A stretch of 64,000 nt of DNA from Amanita rubescens. Taxonomy: Eukaryota > Basidiomycota > Agaricomycetes > Agaricales > Amanitaceae. Location: the NCBI GenBank assembly GCA_015039365.1, contig WION01000153.1:56778-120777 (forward strand), read 5' to 3'. Shown here piece after piece: positions 57,034 through 64,000 of the stretch; positions within the stretch are counted from its first letter, which is position 1; every line of letters begins with the position of its first letter. The position numbers were made by a program, and so were the translations under genes. The notes under the pieces were generated by a model that was not told the origin of the DNA, did not search any database, and was given only the letters and a program-made list of their open reading frames with translations.

Positions 57034-58388
57034 TCAAGCCGAAAGTTTTTTCTTGAGGAGGTTCTTGAGAGTGACGCCATCTTCGGCAAACTTCTTGATG
57101 CCCTCGTGCAACTTGTCAAAGGCCATCTGTTCCTGCAAGAGATCCCAGCGGAACTCTGCCTCGTTGTTAATATAAGAGACTTTGGCGAGGGGCTCAGCTT
57201 GCGCAGCTAGAGTTATCAATGAGACGACGGCATCGGTCGAAGCCTGTGCAATACGTACCATTTGCTGCGCTGAGCTTCTTGGGAACCGGGTTGCTCGAGT
57301 TCTTAAGCTCGTCCAAAAGGGCAGGGGAGATGGTCAAGAAATCTACTCCCGCCAAGGCCTTGATCTCTCCGGTCTAATCACGGATAAGATACCAAAAATA
57401 ACAGATAACGACAAGGCCTACGTTGCGGAATGATGCGCCCATGACGATAGTCTTGTAACCATGCTGCTTGTAATAGTTATAGATCTTCTTTACGGACTGG
57501 ACACCTGGGTCCTCATCGCCCTCATAGTTTTTCCCGGTAGCCTTCTTGTACCAATCGAGGATCTATTCGTGATATCAGTTAACTCTGGTCGTTATATATA
57601 GAGCGTAAGAAAGTGGGCATACTCGACCGACGAAGGGTGAGATCAGGGTAATGCCTGCCTCTGCACAGGCCACCGCTTGAGGGAAGCCGAAGAGAAGAGT
57701 GAGATTGCAGTGGATTTGGTCATCCCGTTCTAATTCCCGCGCAGCTTGGATGCCCTCCCAGGTAGATGCGATTTTGATGAGGATACGCTCCTTTGGGACG
57801 CCGATAGACTGGTAGAGAGCGATCAACTCTTTTGCCTATATGCGCGGCGATTAAGATATGATTAAGATTAGATAGCATGGGAGATCAAACGTGCCTTCTT
57901 CTTTGTGCCTTCCTTATCGAAGGACAGGCGTGCGTCCACTTCGGTGGAAACTCGGCCCGGGATGATCTTCAAGATCGCACTGCCAAACTCGACAAGCTGA
58001 CAATTGGTGATCAGTCGTGTTGTTACGACACTACTTATTAGACCTACGAGTCTGTCGAGAGCGTGATCCGCCTGAGCATCGAGATCGCCACCCCTTTCTT
58101 TGCCATATTTGATAGCAGCGTCAATGAGATGCGCATAGTTGGGCTTGTTGGCGGCGGCAAGGATCAATGAGGGGTTTGTCGTGGCATCCTAAATTGAAAC
58201 TGTTAAGAGAATGATAAGACGTTTCGACTGCTGGACGCACTTGAGGCTTGTATACATCGATAGCTGAGAATTTTCAGGGTCAGTCTATCTTATCTTGAAA
58301 CGCGGGGAGGGTACGTACATTCGAAATCTCCGGAATCGGAAACCACAACGGTTCCAGTTTGCTTGAGTTGGTCGAGTGAGTTGGACAT
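57034..58388 (-). CDS. TAL1: Transaldolase
   Basis: Exons: 58388-58319, 58263-58241, 58188-58048, 57996-57895, 57835-57623, 57562-57422, 57373-57259, 57206-57034 (978 nt, 325 aa, the normal length). Class I transaldolase motifs run throughout: [24 protein letters not shown], the Schiff-base lysine at about 133 in [58 protein letters not shown] and LTISPALL. The enzyme exchanges a three-carbon dihydroxyacetone unit between sugar phosphates in the cytosolic pentose phosphate pathway. The fourth intron (57894-57836, 59 nt) starts GCACGT and ends ATAG. This GC-AG intron is needed to keep [12 protein letters not shown] in frame. Confidence 0.96.
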
Positions 58389-60191
58389 GATGATGGTTGA
58401 GTGAGAAAAAAGCTTGGGACGTTGAGATCGCACCAATGCAAATATAAGCGTTGCCGATCAAATTGGGCGAAATATCACATGACGTATCCAATGTTACGTC
58501 ATGAATTCGGATGTGTAAGCGACGCTCGGTCGGTCACTCGGGTGTGGTGGTATACGCGTACGCGTCGCTTTATTAGTTTGAAGACAAGTTTGGCCAGGAA
58601 CAAGTCCATGTCAATGTCAAAGCATCCGAGATTAAAGAGATACGGTAGCCTATCCGAAACATATACGACTCAGCGGTCATCGGTCAACATTTTTCATGTA
58701 GCAATATCAATTGAACAAGTACGTTCGGTAGCGCGACTCGGGAACGTCAAGCGCTAAGGGCCCGCTTGATTCATACGCGTTTTCCGTGGCAATACGAACC
58801 CGTGCCCTAACCCACGCAAGATAACGTAGTACCCCTGCGCCACGCCTGTTTAATAACGCCCTCGGTGAAAGAAACTTCTGGCGGCCGACGCGGTTAACAC
58901 CCTGCACAATAAGATAACGCCGCCGCCTTCAGGAACGTTCATCTTGTAGGCGATCCCCAACGGATTATATGGATGCTCCACAATGGGCATTTCGAAGCAC
59001 CGTCGATAAAACCGGAAATATTGACAAGGCGATTTTCGAGCGTTTGTCGCCGTTGGAGGAGATCGTAATTGATTTCCTTAGTTGGTTAAACACGGAGATT
59101 GCGCATTTGTTCGGGGCGTGACTCGAATAGAGTGGGATTCTGATGCGCTCATAGCGAAGACCAAATGTTTAATTGGCGCCGATATAGTTGGGGCGATGTA
59201 TGCCTGCCCTGGGAACAATGAAAGTGGAGTCTAGTCTCCAAAAGGTTAGAAAGCAAATAAGGGCATGAAAGTGCGCCGGGAGGATGTCCCCATACTGGGA
59301 AATGAGAATGAAAAGGGAGTTAACGCAATTGTGTCGAGAGCACAGGTGACCGCAGTTTTCGTCAGTGCAGATGACGAGGAGTCAGAAAAGCTGTTGAGCG
59401 AATTTGGCGTTCTTGGAATTCTTCCCAGCGCCCAAGCTGAGAGGCTGTGCATTGAGACAAGGATTTTTTCTCTTGAGGAAACTTGAAGGTGACGGAGTTG
59501 CGATAATTCAATACGATGTCTTGCGTCATTTCGAGCGCGCTGGATTTCCAATTGAAGATAATGGCAGCCGATATGATTCTCGTTAGTCATTGGCATTCAT
59601 GTCGGTCGATAGCCGAAGGGACGTGGATGTCAAGTGTGTCGCGTGTCACAAATATGGTAACGTCACAATTTCACACGGTGGAGCGCCTTCGCATGCAAAC
59701 CGACCGGACCTTCGAATGAACGCAAACACCGCCTCAAATCACTCGTATGTCATCATTATGAGAAGATCCCGAAACGTGTCTCGTGCTAGTAAGTCTGTAC
59801 ATGTCATAGGTTCATAGCTTGCCAAAACCCAACACTAGTATCCGTAGTGAGATGAGATTACCATGTGCCTTGAAGAGCACTGCGCGTTATATTCTTGCTC
59901 GTTGGATTACCGAGCAGGCCTACGTTGCCTTAACGGCTACGCACATATTGTCGGCATACGGAATGAATACACCTCCGCCTCCCGGGATTTATAATTCCTG
60001 ACATACCGACGCTCGCCCAGATTTGTATTCTGATGACTCGGACTGACTTGCTATCAGGGTCAAACGCAAATACGGGTATCTGTACTTGTTTTGGATTGCG
60101 ATGAGTAGGAACTGCACGCGTAGACAGTATATTAAAGGAGGGAGTCGAAGGAGCATCTATATCGACACCGTCTCCTCTCTGTTCTCTTGCA
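58389..60191. other. Long stretch without a supported gene
   Basis: About 1.8 kb. An open frame at 59265-59486 (+) and the overlapping one at 59246-59596 (-) both look compositionally plausible but have no motif I know. Neither is annotated. Confidence 0.4.
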
Positions 60192-61013
60192 ATGTCACGC
60201 CATACGTCTGGTTCGCAATCGCCCACGGTCCTCCTCTACGATTTGAAGGGAAGCTCTGCCCAACCTTGGGCACCGAATATCTGGAGAGTCAGGTTAGCCA
60301 TTATGATTATCACGCTAGGCACTCGCTGACTCGTTTCCACTAGATTCATCCTAAACTACAAACGCCTAGCATACAGAACCATTTGGTTGGATTTTCACGA
60401 AGTGGAAGCCCAACTGCTGGCCATCGGTGCCCCGCCGACGGCATTCAGGAGCGATCGGTCCCCCATTTACACCTTGCCAGTATTGGTCGATACGACGCTA
60501 AACCCACGTGCTCCTACCATCCTATCCAACCCTAATCAAATCGCGGAATATTTGGAAGCGACCTATCCCGCTCGCCCTGTCTTCCCAGACGGCTCTCGTG
60601 CCATGCAAGTTTTATTCGTGCACTACATCCAAGACGTTTTCATCAAGCCGCTGCTTCCAATTATGGTACCCCTGAGTCATCCCCAGTTCCGCGACGGATA
60701 TAGCGCCGGTGGCACGCCGCGTTCCTCTCCCGGAGGTGCAACGCTCTCAGGGCCACAGTGGGAGAGCGCGTGGAGTCAGGCCAGAACGCAATTCGATTTC
60801 CTGGCCACGATACTTGATAAGAACTCGGCGGACGCCGAAGGCACTGTTGCGCAGGGTCGGGACCTGACGTACGCTGATTTCGCAGTCTGTTCAGTGCTTA
60901 TCTGGATTAAGCGAATGGCTGCGCGTGATGGATGGGCACAGGTTAGAACTTGGGGAGGGGGTAGATGGGCTCGCCTGTATGATCGATGTAGAGAATACAT
61001 GGACGAGTTTTAG
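60192..61013 (+). CDS. Glutathione S-transferase (UstS/LigE-like)
   Basis: Exons are 60192-60292 and 60344-61013 (771 nt, 256 aa), with a 51-nt intron. The N-terminal thioredoxin-like half has VLLYDLKGSSAQPWAPNIWR, then RFILNYKRLAYRTIWLD, YTLPVLVD and the conserved PNQIAEYLEATYP that contacts glutathione. The C-terminal half is helical, with GRDLTYADFAVCSVLIWIK, a typical GST C-domain core. This matches the fungal group related to bacterial beta-etherase LigE and to UstS. A role in detoxification or cleavage of aromatic ethers is plausible but not shown. Confidence 0.88.
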
Positions 61014-61381
61014 GTTTCCAGTATGTTTTCCTTTTCTTTTTATTTCCATACTGGGTATGGATGGGATACGGTAATTCTAGATGGGCTCCATATCTTGGGG
61101 ACTATTATTAGACTCCCAAGATCTCGACGTAGCTGACATATTGACTAGTACCCACATGTATATAACTATCTATTTATTTATATAATGAAAGCGAAGTGCT
61201 TTCAGAGTTACTCAGCAAACTGATAGGCTCGGTCGGCCTTGGAGTGATTATCGGGAACAATAATCCTGTCGATCATTTTTATCAGGGACGTAAGCCTGAG
61301 GCAGGAGTTGAGCGTTACGTGATATGTCTTTTGCAGATCATCCAGTGCGATAAATATATAGCAAAGCTGAAACCAATAAAC
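61014..61381. other. Intergenic stretch
   Basis: About 370 bp. AT-rich TATA-like runs lie near 61158-61180. No other feature was seen. Confidence 0.45.
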
Positions 61382-61681
61382 ATGACGGCGTCTGTAGCCG
61401 CCGACACGTGTTACATTTTTATATACTTGCTAGATGTGCCTGAACAGACTGAATACAGTCAGGACGGACAACTGTTTCCGCAGGGGATACCGGTTCCAAT
61501 ACCCATAACTGTCACCATCAGGAACTCAACAGGACAAAACGAAGCTTCTCGAAACACATATTTAGTCGGGTATGAGTATTCCGATTGGCAGTCCACTCTA
61601 AAACTGCACCGGGGTGACTGTGACCGAGCTCAATTGACCGCTTTCGTACTGTTGCAACGCCCTGCAGCGCCTGCGATGTGA
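61382..61681 (+). CDS. Small hypothetical protein, 99 aa
   Basis: A single exon begins MTASVAADTCYIFIYLLDVP and ends LLQRPAAPAM. It has a beta-rich look (IPVPIPITVTIRNST, NTYLVGYEYSDWQS) and no signal peptide or membrane span. I do not recognise it. An upstream exon is possible because the frame is open back to 61196 without another ATG. Confidence 0.4.
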   Translation: MTASVAADTCYIFIYLLDVPEQTEYSQDGQLFPQGIPVPIPITVTIRNSTGQNEASRNTYLVGYEYSDWQSTLKLHRGDCDRAQLTAFVLLQRPAAPAM

Positions 61682-61804
61682 GCATTACGCGAGCCGGATG
61701 TGGCGGATCCGGATCAAACACGTGCAAACACAGGTCGTCGCAAGGTCCGAAAAAGGCAAGGAGAACAAGCAGGCGAGTAATATTGGAATTTATGACTCTC
61801 TCAA

Positions 61805-64000
61805 ATGGTCTCGTCGCCGTCACCCTCGTTTAGCTCGCCTTCTTCATCGGCAGTTACAATACCAGTACCTGGAAAATCCATTCTCAAACACTCAACTCCT
61901 GCTCAAAACACCCTTCTCTCGCGTATCACTCGATTTCTTCCCAACCAGACTCAAATCCAACCCAGCTCAGAAGATGTACAACCATTGAAGAGGGCACACT
62001 TTATATTACCAGAGATTGCGGTCGTTTACCCCATCTCATCAGTGAATCCCCCTTCCACGCCTACCCTGAAGGAGGAGAAGCGGTCGATCGAGGATAGAGA
62101 GTATGAGCGGCGGCGGAGGGTCCTGCGCGGTAATTCGGGATCCGGAAAAGACGGTAGTGATGATTTTTGGTCGATGGAAAAGGTGGAATCGTTCTATCGG
62201 GAGTGCTGTGCGGGTTGTGATGAGCAGCCGGATACAGCCATTAGTACTTCGTTCAAGGTCCGTGTCGTTCTTCATTTCCGACTTACTTGTTAGATAAACA
62301 TTTCTCAGAATGCTTCTCCATCAAATCCGCGTTGTGTAGACTTTTCGGGTGTGCAGCTCAATTCAACATCAGCGTCTATATTGTCAGATGTATTCACTCT
62401 CGAGTGGGGCCTACGCAAACTCATACTTCGCGAGTGCGACCTTGACGACTTTGTGAGAACGTTGTTGAGCGTCTCTTAACACCGCTGATCTATTGTCTGC
62501 TAGACGCTGAAGCCGATCCTGCACTCGCTCTTGATTCCCGGAACGCTATCCTATCTATCAATAGCATCCAACAGACGCTTCAAAGCCCCCGCTTTCCGAC
62601 TGGTTGGCGCGTACGCGTCAAAGGTGCGTAAGATTGTTCAAGTTGGTGTAGTCTGTTTTCAGACCTATGGCAGGCAAAGACCCTGCAGTTTCTCGATGTA
62701 TCACAAAACAGCTTGGACAAAAAGTCTGTAGAGTATATCGTGGCAGCGCTAACGCCTGCTCCAGAACAGGGAATTTTAACACTACGCATGGACGACTGTC
62801 AGCTGAGACCAGCAGCTTTGGAGACGCTGTGTGAGCGACAAAAGCATCGACGTTTCTCTTTCCTCTACTAATCAACGTTTCAGGCCGGGCCGTCCGGACG
62901 TCATCCCTACGGCACATCTCGTTAAGATATAATCGAATCAGCGCTTCAGGAGCCGTGGCCCTCGCTCTGATGATCCGAGATTATCCGGACGTGGTCCCAG
63001 CGCCTCTATCACCGTCGCCCTTTTCCAGTACCCCGTCAACTCCTACATCATCAACAACCAACCTTCCCCTACCATCTAGCCCAACAAGTCCCGTACCACC
63101 CCCCGCCAAGTTAGGCCCTGTACTCCCTCCCCCGCGGCACCCAACCGCCACTTCGGTTCAAACGACATACACGCCCTATGTACCCCGCTCAAAGCGTGGC
63201 AACCGCCCTCCCTCCATCACACCCATTCCACTAACACTTACAGGACAACAGATCCTATCATCACCTCTTCATCTCAGGGTGGAGTCACCGCCCGACATCC
63301 ACCTCCACCTCCGCCCGTTTACCCCGATACCCCACGTCACAATTCCGGACCAAGTGCAGCATTACTAGACAAAGTTCGAGCTTTAGACAATCTGCCTAGA
63401 CTAGGTGCCCTCAGAACCCTAGACCTGAGGGGAACGATCTTCGTGTCAGTTGTTACTTTCCAAGTCTCGGTGTCAATTTTGATATATGATTTGTAGAATG
63501 GGATCATTTACATCTCGCAAGTGTTGAAACGGAACCGGACGCTCAAGGTGCTGAACATGAGCGAGAATAAGTTGGATGTACAATGTCTTGTGACGATCGC
63601 CGAGGCTTTGGTGAGCAAATAATGCATTACAATCTGTTGACTGCGTCTGAACATCAAGAATGATTTAGAAATACAATTCTTGCCTCGAAACGCTCGATTT
63701 GAGTAAGAACCCTTGCTGCGGTCCAGGCTTGGAAGGCGTACGTCTTCTCATTTTCGATTCCCAGCCTAACTGAAAACTTAGAATGTGTAACACAACTCAG
63801 ATCCAATCACTAAGAACAGCGTTTACCCTCAACACCGCGCTCAAACGGTTATTCCTGTCTTCTACGCATATGACGTCGGCTGGTGCCATCGCTCTTGCGG
63901 AATTTCTTCCAGAATCCATGTCCCTCCTCCACCTCGACCTTGCGAACAACGTGCTTGACATCGCAGCTGTCATGGCCCTTAGCTCAGGGCTAAAAGCAAA
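61805..64000 (+). CDS. Leucine-rich-repeat (RNI-like) protein, 3' end beyond the window
   Basis: Exons: 61805-62257, 62309-62452, 62504-62623, 62674-62830, 62884 to about 63180, 63278-63442, 63497-63610, 63669-63737, 63801-64000 and on. The N-terminus is Ser-rich with GKSILKHSTPAQNTLLSRI and KRAHFILPEIAVVYPIS. Ribonuclease-inhibitor-type LRRs follow: LRKLILRECDLDDFT, LQFLDVSQNSLDKKS, LRHISLRYNRISASG, LKVLNMSENKLD, LETLDLSKNPCCGPG and LLHLDLANNVLD. A Pro/Ser/Thr-rich insert (63000-63250) separates the repeats. The donor before 63278 could not be fixed. The layout resembles fungal relatives of protein phosphatase 1 regulatory subunit 37; that assignment is tentative. Confidence 0.75.

Noticed and set aside
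59246..59596. Overlapping sense and antisense frames at 59.25-59.6 kb
   Set aside because: Both are open and coding-like, so strand cannot be decided. No start/splice context or family was recognised.
61196..61381. N-terminal part of the open frame before the 99-aa protein
   Set aside because: It has no ATG and its composition resembles untranslated sequence.
1..64000. tRNA, rRNA and transposon genes
   Set aside because: I found no convincing tRNA B-box pair, rRNA segment, reverse transcriptase, integrase or transposase motif. A covariance or profile search was not possible here.

Overview
This is nuclear DNA of a filamentous basidiomycete, most likely an Agaricomycete. Nearly every gene is cut by many 45-65 nt introns, and the gene families are typical of that group: DUF2235 hydrolases, DUF5648, a GH16 glucanase, F-box/LRR and F-box/WD40 proteins, Atg13, MFS and PTR transporters, and a UstS/LigE-like GST. 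A Cantharellales or Ceratobasidium-like source is a guess from family content. Exons were assembled by hand. In every model given with exact exon coordinates, the summed exon length is a multiple of three and the frame stays open.

Layout. 0.4-3 kb: a small membrane protein, then a divergent pair of nucleotidyltransferase-fold genes sharing a 53-bp promoter. 4.05-7.57 kb: DUF2235 hydrolase 1, lying between relics of a copy of the first gene. 8.3-10.0 kb: a small membrane protein, an ATG13 fragment and a small secreted Cys-rich protein. 11.7-15.3 kb: ATG13. 15.8-17.8 kb: F-box/LRR. 21.3-23.1 kb: sugar transporter. 23.2-23.9 kb: a paralogue of the 8.3-kb gene. 25-26 kb: SDR. 27.0-27.6 kb: DUF5648. 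30.9-33.3 kb: peptide transporter. 33.3-34.8 kb: a collapsed duplicate of the 44-49 kb region. 36.0-38.1 kb: F-box/WD40. 38.8-44.2 kb: DUF2235 hydrolase 2 and an unknown gene. 44.4-45.8 kb: GH16. 46.3-48.7 kb: amino-acid transporter. 49.5-55.8 kb: G-domain/kinase gene. 57.0-58.4 kb: transaldolase. 60.2-61.0 kb: GST. 61.8 kb to the right edge: an LRR protein.

Two structures stand out. First, the G-domain/kinase gene carries an array of 47 single-codon (3-nt) microexons between 50.9 and 53.9 kb. Each lies between an AG acceptor and a GT donor, all are in phase 0, and none is a stop. In the core of the array the introns are near-identical copies of about 62 bp, while the triplets vary strongly. 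The gene sits in a roughly 6-kb AT-rich, CpG-poor block that ends inside a kinase exon. Second, DUF2235 hydrolase 2 contains four tandem copies of a 245-bp unit made of exactly two exons (62+73 nt) and two introns (58+52 nt). Each unit adds 45 residues in frame after splicing. Non-canonical introns also recur: one AT-AC and three GC-AG.

The rest is ordinary metabolism, transport and regulation mixed with duplicated and decaying gene fragments, typical of an accessory region.
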